The notes below the pieces were generated by a model. That model was not told the origin of the DNA. It made no database searches and saw only the letters and a list, made by a program, of their open reading frames with translations. A stretch of 64,000 nt of DNA from Populus alba. Its lineage: Eukaryota > Streptophyta > Magnoliopsida > Malpighiales > Salicaceae. How positions within the stretch are numbered: position 1 is the first letter of the stretch; the number at the start of each line of letters is the position of its first letter. The stretch covers positions 15,506,169-15,570,168 of the forward strand of contig NC_133288.1 in NCBI RefSeq assembly GCF_005239225.2, written 5' to 3'. A program made the translations under genes and the position numbers. Shown here one piece after another: positions 33,335-45,244 of this stretch.

Positions 33335-35505
33335 TTACACTCTGCTTTGTCCTTGTAACGTTGATCGCTTCCACTCAACCAAACGCCGTAAAAAGTCTTT
33401 AACCTGTTGAAGACATGATTCATTAGTCCATGTTGTAAGATTGAAAATTAACCATAATTAGCACCAGAAATCAAACATAACCCCTTTGCTTGTTAGATTA
33501 CAGAACTTGCCTCTGTTGGCTCTTGTAGAGAATAAGAGGCATTTGTTTCCTTTGGTACTTTAGAAACAAGAATCCCAAGCCCTTGTCCCCTGTTTCTTAG
33601 AACCTGTTTAGTATGCATATAACCAGTTGTTTAGAAGAAGAAATGAAATTTGGAGATAAGATGTGGTTAATAGTAAAAGAAAAGGTAGGGATCAATGGAT
33701 ATAACATGATATATACCTTGAATGCATCCTCATCAGTTCGATCATCTCCAATATAAACTGGTAAAACATCAGTAGAATTGGCATATCCTGACAAAGAAAC
33801 AATCAACTGTTGTTAATCTACAATTATATGAGAGATTAACTAGAGTATTGACACAAGTATCTATTCACCTAATGATTCCAACAAGAACTCAAGAGCTTTG
33901 CCCTTGTCCCATTTAATGGTGGGTCGGATCTCTAAAACCTGTTTCAATTTATAAAAGATTGTTGGGCAGATTAATCACACAGTATGAACGAAAATAATCA
34001 AGCAGGTTCTTGTAGAGAAAAGGAGTTCTTGTAAAAATACCTTCCTCCCTTGAGTTAATCTAAGTTGTGGATAACCTTTGAGAACTGATCTTACTTGCTC
34101 TACTAACGCAGCCCACATCTGTCGGGGGGGAAGCCAAGAAAGCTTTTAGAAATCATTCGCATTATCCATTGAAGTAAATGAAGGTGAAAGGAAAAATACG
34201 AGAACGTACCTTTTCCTCGACACAACGAAAGTGTACGGATATGCAAAATTTGTTGTCTTCTACTCTAGCTCCTGGGATATGCTTTGTTCTCTCCAGCAAA
34301 ACATTGTACACCTGAAAAAAAATTAAAAAAAAAGAAAAGGTACAGATTTAGATTCTTTTCATAAATCATTTACTTACTTATTTTTAAGAGAAGGTTAAAG
34401 AAAGGAAGGAAACAAACCTCATCAATCATGGGTAAAAACTCACTGGCAGGTTGAAAAAGTACACCTTGATAATCCTGAATAATACGAAATTATTATTTGG
34501 TGAATAAATACGATTAAAACAAATAGTAATAGAAAGCCCCAAGTTGAAGACATCCGTGCTCACTGTTATGTTTCTGCAACAATTCTTGGATGGTCCCTTG
34601 ATGTCCATGCCATGGCTACCAGCGTAATAAAGCCCTGCCAATCTTACGAAGCTGTACACCTGCAAGATTTTTACAAGGAGAAGAAAACAACATTATTGAT
34701 TATAATACAGTAAAAACCTCCATTAACACCAACTTCTTTCGAATAGTAATAATAATAATACTAACAACAAAAGGATACCTTATCCCTACACCTCCCCGTC
34801 ACTATAGCTGTCGGAAAGTATCTAGCGACGTCCCTAACAGCTTCTCTCATCTAAAATTTTGGAGGAAAACAAAAGTTACTGTATAGAAAATAAAAGATTT
34901 CCATAAAACCAAGGGAGTATATAGTACGTATATGAAGGCTACACAAACCTCGTTGGTCATGAATGCCCTGTCAGGATCTTCAACAATGGGTGACAGTGTA
35001 CCATCATAATCTAAAAACATTACAATCTGTTTTCCCTTTGAGCCATTCACTATTTGCTCAAACATGTTCAAAGCAGAAGGATGATTTACCTGTTTGATAT
35101 TTAATTAAATTCACAAAGAAAAAGAAAAAAAAAACAAACTATCAGCGAGGTTGAAGGAAGAAAAATAAAAACAAGTTAATAGAATGATAGTATAAGAGTA
35201 CTGCTAGTGTTTGGTCTTTGAAGACTTACAATCCAAGTGTTTTTCTCCTCGATTTCTGATAAAGACGTAGTTGATTTGACACGGGTAGGTGAAGAATCTC
35301 TCATAGAATCAGCCCAGGAATTGGTTTTGCCTCCAGTTTCAGTCTTCTTTGCGAACATCTTCCGGGATATTGTGAAATACCCACCGGGAGCAGCTGGCAA
35401 TGGCTTCGGTACAACAGGTGAAAACAAAGACTTGGACAGGGCCATTGCGATGGTGATATCAACACCTTTTCTGGCATTAGGCACGACCACATTCTGGTTT
35501 GTCAT
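33335..35505 (-). CDS. TPP: Trehalose-6-phosphate phosphatase, 11 coding exons
   Basis: Removes phosphate from trehalose 6-phosphate, a sugar-status signal, to give trehalose. Coding exons (minus strand): 35505-35230, 35089-34949, 34850-34779, 34659-34564, 34474-34418, 34311-34210, 34118-34041, 33938-33869, 33787-33717, 33603-33511, 33403-33335. Together they give 1125 nt, 374 residues plus stop, the usual plant TPP size. HAD-phosphatase motifs: LDYDGTLSP (Asp119 nucleophile, Asp121), AIVTGR (Thr157), [10 protein letters not shown] (174-183), [12 protein letters not shown] (Lys283, Lys286) and [12 protein letters not shown] (Asp312, Asp313). All introns are GT-AG except that after 33511, which is GC-AG. 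Only the junction between exons 8 and 9 splits a codon. A plastid-like, Ser-rich N terminus precedes the domain. The gene looks intact; the individual TPP paralogue cannot be named. Confidence 0.95.
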
Positions 35506-35527
35506 CTCTGTTTGTATAAACTAAACT

Positions 35528-35625
35528 CTGCACACACACATTAACATAAAATCAATTTAGAAAGAAAAGAAGAGGCAAGAAACATAGAAAGAAACTACGA
35601 AGAAGTTGATTAATGTAAAGAGTAC
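35528..35625 (-). other. Intron in the 5' UTR of the TPP gene
   Basis: On the minus strand CAG|gtactc (donor after 35626) and tgtgtgtgcag|AG (acceptor before 35527) fit plant splice sites, leaving 22 nt of leader before the ATG. Leader introns are common in plant genes and can raise expression. This one is predicted, not proven. Confidence 0.6.
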
Positions 35626-35821
35626 CTGAAAGGTTTGAGAAGATTGTGGAATAACCAGAGGAAGAGGCAGGTAATGAAACTTATTTTGGTCTTAGGATTC
35701 AATGGGAAGAGATTCAAAAGAAGAGCAGGATAATAAAGGCCTCAAAAAGGTGAAAATTATACGCGCACTACACACTCGCAAACAAACGAAGACACAAGCA
35801 CAACTGGGGTTATGCGTTGTC

Positions 35822-35829
35822 AATTTATA
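35822..35829 (-). promoter_or_regulatory. Candidate TATA box of the TPP gene
   Basis: The minus-strand tttataaattg is about 320 nt upstream of the ATG and about 195 nt upstream of the predicted leader intron. A second, weaker candidate (gtataatttt) is at about 35752-35761. Confidence 0.4.
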
Positions 35830-36004
35830 AACTTGGTTTTCACTGCACTAACTGACTAAACAAACAAAACCCACACTCCCTCACTAGCCCGTTCTGTCCT
35901 TTTTTCCCCCCCCACAAATATACTTTTTCTTTTTGCTATAAAGAAGTTTTATTTTGAAAAGTAGTTTCTAGTGAATTTCTAATTAATGTTTAGTAGTGTT
36001 ATAG

Positions 36005-36294
36005 CATAGTTTTGAAATCCCTCCCGGCTCAACAGGTCGACTCAGGACCTAGGTGACTCGGGGCTGGAACTGGGTCGAGTTAAAAAAAAAAAAAAAAAAC
36101 TCGGTGTGACCCGGCGACCTTGTTGACCTGGCAAGACCTGGTCAAAAACCCGGTTGCAACCAATTGATTTTTTTTTTTTTTAACTAAAAGACATTGTTTT
36201 GATTAAAAACAAAAAATAATTGACTTGGGCGACCCAGTTACCTAGTAAAAACTCGAAACCCGAGCCTTGAACCAGGCCAGGTCTAAAAACTATG
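36005..36294. mobile_element. hAT-type MITE with perfect 8-bp target duplication
   Basis: Ends CATAGTTTT and AAAACTATG are inverted. The flanks are identical, tgttatag at 35997-36004 and 36295-36302. The 290-bp body is GC-rich (ctcccggctc, gacctaggtgactcgg, gggcgacccagtt, ccaggccagg) and interrupted by A and T runs. The GC-rich arms are loosely complementary. The 8-bp duplication puts it with hAT. It lies about 500 bp upstream of the TPP start codon. Confidence 0.8.
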
Positions 36295-36302
36295 TGTTAT
36301 AG

Positions 36303-37367
36303 AAAATAAAATAATTTTTTTTACAATATTTGGATATGCTATAGAAAATAAGTTTTGGAAAAATAATTTATTAATATTTTAATTTTTTTTAAAATTTATT
36401 AAAAGGATGAGAACCAAATCTAATATATAAAAAAGTTGAAGGAGGATGAAATCGAAAAAATACTTTAAATTTTATAAATTATTTCAAATAAAATAAATAA
36501 CAATACGAAGAATGAAACCAAATCTTACATATCAATAAGTTGAAAAATGATGAAATTAAAAAATAAAATCTTAATTTCATAAATTATTTTAAATAAAAAT
36601 AATAGAAATCAAAAGAATGATGACTAAATATAATTGATAAAGAAATTTCAATTAAAAAAAAAAAGAGAAAAGCAAATAACAATCAAAATAATGAGCACTA
36701 AAGTTAATATAAAAATTAAATTATATCAAATTTTAAGGTATAAAATTGAAAAAAATAAAAATAATGATTCAAAACAAAATATATAGCAATAAAAAAAATT
36801 AAGAATAAAATTTGATATAATAAATGAATAATGAGACATTTTTTAATTTTTTACAACTTTTGTAAAGTATATTTATGCCCAAAATAAAAGGAAAAATATT
36901 TTTTTAGAAAACAGGTTAAATTTTTCTTAAACTAAAAAATATATTATGTTGATTAGTTTTTTTAATAGTAAATAAAATAAAAAAATTACTTTTCATAAAA
37001 TAAACATATACCCTAGTAAAAACTCTTCAAGGACCACTGTGATCCCACTTTACGGATGATTTCTTGATCCTATTGAAAGCGAAATACAATATGTTAAATC
37101 AAAATTGCCATCTTGTGTGGCTTATATTCTCATATTGTTCAGTACTTCCATAATTCTATTCCCCCCCCCCCCCCCCGCGTGTTTCTGTTGTGAACATGAT
37201 AGATGAGATTATTAGTTATGATCCAATTATAAAATACAAGGGTTGTCTTGTTTGATCTATATTTTATTTTTAAACTAATTGTAGGGCTCACGCCCTTTCA
37301 ATTTTATTTTTTTTCATGATCCCACCATTTTTGTAATTCAAATACCCTTTCACTATAGGTTCTATTA
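36303..37367. other. Very AT-rich intergenic DNA with a 16-C run
   Basis: Consists of 'gatgaaattgaaaaaataaa'-style low-complexity sequence typical of decayed LTRs, without termini. A run of 16 C at 37161-37176 is followed by gcgtg and is the longest C run in the window. Confidence 0.45.
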
Positions 37368-37879
37368 CACTACCAAATTTTTTTATTTTATGGACAAAAT
37401 AGTTCGTCAGAATTTAAACAATAATTCTATTAGCATTACTTTTACTTATGGGTTAGGAACGATTATTGTTTATTGAAAAATTTATCATTAGTGATTTTTG
37501 TTTTATCGGTCATTTTATTGATAATATAATCATTTATAGATTATAGAAAAAAAAATGCTACATAAAAAAAAAATTATTGACATAATTCCATCAGTGAAGA
37601 CGGCATATCATTAACAAAAAAAAAAAAGTTAATTCCATCGGTGATATATTTTCATATTACCAATAAAATTAACTTGTTAGTTATTAACATTTCCTGCAAT
37701 TCTTTTTCGACTCTCTTAAATTTTCCGATAGACTTATTCCCTCGGCAAGTCCGTTAGTAAGTTGGTTAAATATTTTTTTAAAAAAAATCTAATAAACAGA
37801 GTAGAAAAAACAAAAAGAAATAAAATAAAAAAAATAAAATATTTATTACAAATTTAAAAATTTATTAGTTTAAATACAA

Positions 37880-39485
37880 TTCATTTAGAAACAAAGTGTT
37901 GAAGGAGGAGGAGACAGATCTTCGTCAGGACCAAAGGGTGATAAGGTGGACCATATGTATCACTCATGTGATTTAAGCTCCACGTACAATAGCTAGATTT
38001 TGGGCATATCAACAACAAGATTGGTCATCCAAAGATTGAGTGATCGGATGAGTATATCAATTATGAGCATCCAATGATTGAAACACTTCGGGTCATCCAC
38101 AACTCCTCAGTCATAGTGTTTCAAAAACCACAAACCCAATTTCTATCGGGTTCACTAGAGGATCCTACCTCTAACCACAAATTTAGATTGAGTTCCGGAT
38201 GAGTCAAAAGAACGTCCCTGTATCTCTCTTACAATCGGATGTGTATATGTTTCTTGAAAAACAAAAGTCAGCTAGTTAAAAAAAAAACAATAACTTAAGA
38301 AAAGAAATTATTGAAATCCAATATACCATGAACTTCTGAGCTCGACTATCCACGAGTTGTTGCACCCCTTTCTGATGATTATCATTTTGCATATGAGTTT
38401 CAACAAAAAGTTTTATCTATTTTGGTTCGTGTACAAGAACCATAGCCTAAAAAAAAAAAAAAAACTGATGTTATTTAAACATTTTCATTTAAAACAACAT
38501 TTTTTTTAAATCGATATAATTAAAAAGAATCTTACCATTCACTTCGCATGCAAAACGAACAAAATGGATATGCCAATGTGCATGGTAATAAAACCGTCAA
38601 TCTCCTTATTTAGGTTTTCCACATCGAACTACGATCACTGCACAAAATGCTCGAATGTCACGTGCTAAATATATTTTGCCTCCGAAACATCCGAAGGTTT
38701 GAAATTCCTCTAAACTACCATGTCTCTCTATCCTGGAATACCTCTTTCTTTAGCATATTGTTTTGCTTTTTTGTGCCTCATACCAAAAATTACATAATCT
38801 ATATGGTAGAAATGAATTGTTGGTTAATAATTGAAAAACAAAATCTTAACATTTAAATAAAAACTATAACATTTTGAATTCAATCTTACCTTGTTGTGAT
38901 GTGATTATCTTAAACCCTCATAGCAACATCATTGTCAGCTCTATCCCAGTGAAATTTTTCCTTCCACATCAAATTTATAGAAGAATTAGTTCATTAAAAT
39001 TAATAAATTACCAGGATTAACATAATAAAAAAAATTGTTTAAGTATACACTAAACTTGAATTTTATGAACCATTCATCAATCATGGGTTTCCATTTAGGA
39101 TTTTTGGAAACCGAACTCTATTGAAACAATGATACTTCCATCAATGATTTCATCGTTGTTGTTATCGTGCAGGCAACCACAACATTTGTAAACTTGAAAT
39201 CTTGTTCGTTAATTGAAATTAGTTTTTCAAAAATTATTAATTGTTCTTTATTTTTTAATATTGCATGAAAGGTAAACATACTTACATTGAGTGGTCGGGC
39301 TTTTAATGGGTCCTCAGCATGACAGTACCGTACTTAACGAGCCTGCGTCGATAGAGGTTGTCTATGCCTCAATTCGCTGTTCATTGTCAGCATCTAACAA
39401 CTCACGGTCGTCAGAAGCGCTACTAGGAGAACTACTAGTGAACTTGTTCGTACAATGAACTACTGACTTTCTTCCAAGAATCTAC
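37880..39485 (-). pseudogene. CACTA tnpA-like / transposase_24-type gene remnant
   Basis: Reading down the minus strand, the start near 39485 gives a Ser-rich N terminus (similar to 9612-9396). An intron-like gap follows. Then come pieces such as LFVETHMQNDNHQKGVQQLVDSRAQKFM (about 38410-38330), which resembles the 'F..TH...FVD.RA' core of the plant transposase family often found as the second CACTA gene. Frames are broken. These proteins bind the subterminal repeats; no full protein can be read here. Confidence 0.5.
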
Positions 39486-39824
39486 ACAAATTAAAGGATT
39501 AAAAAAGGTAACAACGTTCTTATGTTTAAAAAATTCTGTAACACCTCTCCTAGACATGAGACTACCGACAATTTAACTACTTGCAAATACACATCACTAA
39601 TATATAGCCACAAACCAATTTATTTTATGTATAACAAGTCCTTATTTCTATCGATTTCTAAATAAAAAATAAGAACCTCAAAAAATACGAGGAATCAATG
39701 ATTCCATTGCTTTTTTTTAAAATTCACTATTTCCAATACTTTTAGTCTAAAATTTTCATTAGCTCTCTTCTTTACACACTAAAAAACCTAACATTTACAT
39801 ATACTCAATATAAACTAAAGTAAA

Positions 39825-39893
39825 TAGTAGTAGTAGTAGTAATACTAGTATTACTACTACTACTACTACTACAACCACTAATAATAATAATAA
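39825..39893. repeat. Palindromic trinucleotide array (AGT)n/(ACT)n
   Basis: Repeated TAG units (about 39827-39840) turn at aatactagtatt into their own complement, repeated ACT units (about 39853-39872), followed by (AAT)n. The two arms pair perfectly over about 20 bp around the central ACTAGT. It lies in the intergenic part of the CACTA element. Confidence 0.8.
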
Positions 39894-40744
39894 TAATGCA
39901 ACATTTTATAATTCCATATTTCAACATATAATATTGTTGACTAATTTATCATAATTCCACATTTCATTGTTCATACGCAACTCAATGCATTTCAAAACTC
40001 TATTTAGAACATCAAAATCAACCCAATTTAGCATAGAAATCAAAATTCTCACAAACCCTTAATTGACAAAAAAAATAGAATTATATCAATTAACTCTTAA
40101 TTTACAACAACTCAAAATTAAAACCACAGATTATACAAACCTAAAATTAATCACTAAATCAAACAATATATTAAACTAATTGAACCCTAATTTACAAAAA
40201 TCTTACATTAAACTCATAAACTTAAATATAACATCAAAATTATTTATTAGACTTATGTCAATGTTTCAACCTAAATTATATATACAAAAACTATTCATCT
40301 ACAAAAATTAATTCTCACAACCATAATATTAAAAAGAACTCTAAAATCCCAAATTTGAAACAATGAAATTAAATTTTAAAAAAATACCTTTCTCGTCGAA
40401 GAATTTTGACTCACTAGAGGCTTGTTAGTTGCTAGAAGAAGAAGAAATAGTGGAAAGAGAGAAAAGAAGCTGCAAAGAAGAAGAGGAAGAGAGAAGAATA
40501 AGAGAATAGGTGTGAAGAAGAAGAAGAAAACATTGAGAAATAGAATAAAAGTTGTAGAGAAGAAAAAGAAATGGGTGTGAAGAAAGTTAGGTATCTAGTC
40601 TTTTAATTAGAGTTTTTTTTTTTTTTTCTGATAGAATCACCGATGACAAATAAAAAAATTATTTATGCTTTAATTTTGTTGGTAATTTCCTATGTGCTAA
40701 AAATTAAAATTTTAATATAACCCAAAATATTCCAAAAATCCCAT

Positions 40745-41150
40745 AAATATCATTGACAACATTTCAGTTCATCGGTGAATCCATCCATAATATCTAGTTG
40801 TATGAGAGTGTTTTTTTTTTTCAACTTTCTAGAATATCCAGATGGACTTAGTATGTTAGTGATTCCATTTGTACTACCTAGTGGCATGGGAGTGTAATTT
40901 TTTTTCAACTCTCTAGAATATACATATGGACTTAGTGTGTTAGTGATTCCATCTATAATGACTAGTGGAATTGGAGTGTATTTTTTTTCCAACTCTCTGG
41001 AATATACTATTAAACTTAGGCCGTCAGTGATTCCATCTATATGTTTTTGGTCAGTCGGAGATTTCATCTATAAAGCTCAATGGCAATGCATGTAATTTTT
41101 TTCAAACTCTTTGAAATTTCTCGATAGACTTAGTCCATCGGTGTATATGT
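40745..41150. repeat. 84-bp tandem repeat within the CACTA element
   Basis: Three regular units (marker 'agtg' at 40807, 40891, 40975) and a fourth, longer divergent unit. Each contains T8-12, caactctctagaatata, ggacttag.gtgttag and tgattccat. The unit length is a multiple of three, so the minus strand stays open for 105 codons (40750-41067) and reads a repeated peptide with YSRELKKNYTP. I think this is an accident of the repeat and not a protein gene. Confidence 0.75.
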
Positions 41151-41409
41151 TGGTATTTTACATGTCGTCAGTATTTTCATAGGTATAAAATAATTTTTAT
41201 TTCCAAAATGAAACTATATTTATATTCCTTATCTATCCATCTTACAAATACATTAAAATTATAGCACAATAACACTAGTTCTATGTAGAATAATAAAATT
41301 ACAAAAAAAAAATGTTTTCTTGTCATGTATTAATAAATTCACTTCACTATAAAGGAACATCCATAAATATTACATTAAATTTAATTTCATTACACATTCA
41401 TATTTTACA

Positions 41410-44400
41410 AATTAATTAGAATTGCTTTCTTCTTCTTCTTCTTCTTCTTCTTCAATTTTGTCATCTCCACACAATCTTCTACAATGAATTCATCGATATC
41501 ATCATCTTCATCGACTTCTATATGTTCATTAGTTCTCAAAACATCATTTAATTTCTCAATGTCAACATCAACAAAATTAATCTTAATGACGTGAAAATTT
41601 GAATAATCTTCTAAATCAATGGACAGAAAATCTTGATATGGATCAACTAACTCATCAAATTGAAAAACATAATCTTTTGTAGTTACTTTATCATTACTAT
41701 CCTGAACAACTTGAACCTAACCTCTATTTGTTTTTAACTAGAACAATTCTTGTAACAAAATTTGTTGACATTGCTTGGTGAAAACAAAGATATCATCAAC
41801 GTTGTGAAGTCTAGCCCTTAAATTAATTTTGACCAAACCATGATAAAGATGTACTCTATTTTTTCTATTGGTGGTATCATACCAATAACATTTGATGACC
41901 TTTTTTAACTTCCCATTAGTATGAAAGGCATGTCTATTGATGAAATACTCGTTATAGCACTTGATCTTTCTATCAGGACCTAGATATAGTAAATTCAAAG
42001 TAACACTAGCATTGCCTCCCAATTGATAAACCTGATACGAGATTACAACCACTAACAATTAATGAAAAATATGTAATGAAATAAAATATTATAAGAGATA
42101 AAATAATTAAGTAGTCCTTGTGTTTTGAAACACATGAAAAATCATTTTGTAATAAAAAAATTTGAGATTCGAACATTTGTGGATTTTAGGATTGTAAAAA
42201 TTGACGATGTTGTCTACGAAGACTTACTTAATCTATCATCTTATGATAGTATATGAGAAAAATTATTAAAATTAATGACATGTTAATTATTATACTTACT
42301 AAATAAAAGATCTTAGTTAATCGTAGTTAAATAGCATATAATTATGTGCATTTTTGAATTTGATTTTTTTCAAATATTTTCTCCTCAATACTTTTAGGTA
42401 CAAGTCGTCCAGGATGAGAAAATATTGATAAGTTCGGACTCAAAAGCACTTCCCAACTATCATCATGCATTGGAACGTGATTGATGCTTGTTCTTAAGTG
42501 AGGCTTTAAACAGGACAAGATGAATGTTGAGATACCTTCAACAATATAAGCCTTGCATATCAAAGTCTCAACATGCGCATTGTTTTTTTTACCTTTCTCT
42601 TAAGGTTGAACATGTTTCTGCATGAAATTAAATGGATGTTTTGAATGAGAAAAAAAAGATAGAAGAAATTTAATTAGGATGCATGTGTAATCCCTAACCT
42701 CTTGAATGGATACATCCATTTATATTGAATAAGGCCTCTAACTTTTGCCTTAAATGGTAAATGTATGTATAGGTTCTCTATTGAGTCAAAAAATGATGGA
42801 GACAATATCATCCCAAGTTTGTAGATTTTCTTGACAATATTTGTTTCAAGCCTTTTCTTGTGATTGGTATGCAACTTGTTAAAGCATATATATATAAAGA
42901 AGTAACTGATCTTTGTGAGTGCATCTTATATCCCTTATGTCAATAAATCTCAATAAGCAAGTTGGATGAATGTTTGCAAAACATGTTGCAGTTATAACTC
43001 TTCATTCCATACAATCTGTAACTCTCTAAATTCACCAATCAAAATATGTTCAAGTCATGTCCATTAGGATAACATTGACTTTTAAGCCATTGTAGAAAAG
43101 TAACTGTGCATTCTTGTCTAAGGTGAAGTTGCCTTTTGGCTTTGCGACCTGGTACCCATCATAACCAGCTCTATATTTTTACAATGACAAAATAAAGATA
43201 TATCCATTCTAGCCTTCATTTTATCCTTTGTCTTTCCTTTCATATCTATAACCGTGTTAAAATGTTTTCAAAACATTTTTTTTTAACATGCATGACATCA
43301 AGATTATGGCGGAGAAGATTTGTGATTAGTACTTAAAAGTGCATGTTTATCATTTTAAAGAAAAGCTCCTTAACTAAAGAAAATAACTTAATATATGCTT
43401 TACATCAAATATAAATCAAAGGATTGATTGAGAATTCACACTGAAATTTTGAAAAAAAAAGGGGTGAAGCTTAGAAAAGAGACAGTCCAAACTGAAACAC
43501 TATTCGATAATTGGGTCATATCTCGAGTTCTAGATGTCCAAATCATCTCAAATGTTTACACAAAATTGGTACGACATAGGCCTAAAATTAAACTGTTTTC
43601 AAGTCAATTTCATCAGTGTTCATTATGATCCACCTCAAGTTTTTTTCCCGGAAAGCTAAGTGATAGAACAATTCTTCACCGTGATGGTACCCAAAGGTAT
43701 TGCAACATTTTGCCCTTTCATCTCTACCAATTTTGTAAAGTTTTAATGTCTCTTTCTATTTGCTTTTTGTACTTATCTTGTTTAATGATTAATCATTATG
43801 TTGAAAAGGGTACAAGAAATGTCGATGACAATAAAAAATATATGCTTTACAACAAATACTTGGCATGTATTAAGGTATGAAGGCCTTGTTACAAGTTTAG
43901 TATTATTCGAATAAATAACTATAATAGTAACAATTTATAAATTGATTGGAACCTTCTTCGTATGCTAATTTTTCATATGTGCTCCAACTAGAAACCATTC
44001 CATATGCATTAAGGAAAATAATTGATATCAGATTACATTTAAAGCTTCCTTCATCTAAGAATTTTGTTTCCTTTGAAACATCATAAGTCAAAAGTCCTAA
44101 ATGACTACAATTATAGCTTTTTGCAACTCATCAATCAATGGTTCGAAGACAAATATCTATATTATGCTGACCTTAGACTATTAGGACCAAGTATAAACGT
44201 AGAAAACATAAAAACATGACTACTTGCTAACCCCATACACATCCCTGGTAGCAAGTTGTAAATCGTGAATATCACCAACCAACAAAAATAAGGAGTAATA
44301 AATGACCCGAATATATTGAATCCGTTTATACATGACCTAAGATGTACGTTCCTTGATTCCATTGAAAACTGAGGATGGACCCTATTAAAATGTTTCCAGA

Positions 44401-45244
44401 CTTCACCATTGGATGAGTGCATCATGAATCCATCCACCGCATCATGTGAATGATCGATGCCATGTTATGTGCTCATTATTCTTTGGAGACTTGAATAACC
44501 TTTGCAATCCAGGAATGATTAGGAAGTATCTAAGTTTTCTATGTGCGACAAGATTCCTTCCATTACGAGTTATGAGTTTGTAACGAGCATGCCCACGTGT
44601 TTTGCACTTGGTCAAATCTACATTTTCAAGGCAATACAACATACAGAAGTTTGGACACATGTTAATTTTCTGGTATATAATATACATCATAAAAGTTTTC
44701 TTTCAGCTTATTCTCTTAAGGTAAAATGCTTCTCGTCCATTTGATAATTCTGGCATAACCGTTCTCACTTAACCCATTATTTGATTATATGGTGAACACA
44801 TGTACAACAACTAATAATTTACTATGATTTGTGCACTCATCACATAATGGTTCGTCATAATCTTTTAAAATATCAAAAAACATGGTTGCGTCTGTATTTG
44901 GTTCTTCATTTACAATTGAATATTTACTTGTATAACTCTGATTCATTCTCATTGCATCCATAACTATATTCCTATAAAGATTATTATTATACTCTATAAC
45001 TCCATGCACGTTGCTAGATCTAGAAGTTAAACTAACCATCATTTCTATCATGGTCTCATAAGAAACATATGGTTCTCTGTTGCAAACCAATATAAGTATT
45101 TTTCCACCTTCTACTTGGACATATTAAACCGCTTCCTCTAATATTTCTCGGATTAAATAGTGCGTAATTAATAAAACTCTTAGCCCTATTAAATAATCCA
45201 TCATGCGCAACTCTTTGTGTGAGACTTGATACATTTAAAAACAA
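41410..45244 (-). pseudogene. tnp2: tnp2-type CACTA transposase, broken
   Basis: Ordered minus-strand pieces cover the whole family. N-terminal transposase-associated region (45244-45056, AKSFINYALFNPRNIRG). Linker (45090-44785, EPNTDATMFFDILKDYDEPL). Zinc-ribbon region (44690-44442, NMCPNFCMLYCLENVDLTKCKTRGHARYKL). Catalytic region (44437-44162, EVWKHFNRVHPQFSMESRNVHLRSCINGFN and FTIYNLLPGMCMG). DUF4218-like (42874-42674, LGMILSPSFFDSIENLYIHLPFKAKVRGLIQYKWMYPF; 42563-42342, CKAYIVEGIS). DUF4216-like (42058-41738, VIKCYWYDT and VHLYHGLVKINLRARLH). The acidic tail is encoded by a TTC repeat at about 41427-41452. At least six breaks separate the pieces. In a live element this protein cuts the termini. 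Confidence 0.82.

Noticed and set aside
35237..35524. Plus-strand 95-codon frame over TPP exon 1
   Set aside because: Antisense to a well-supported exon; no independent support.
39780..39900. CRISPR-like or regulatory array
   Set aside because: A simple trinucleotide repeat in a plant transposon; there are no spacers.
40750..41067. 105-codon frame with repeated peptide
   Set aside because: It stays open because the 84-bp repeat is a multiple of three; there is no start context or domain, and it lies between transposon genes.
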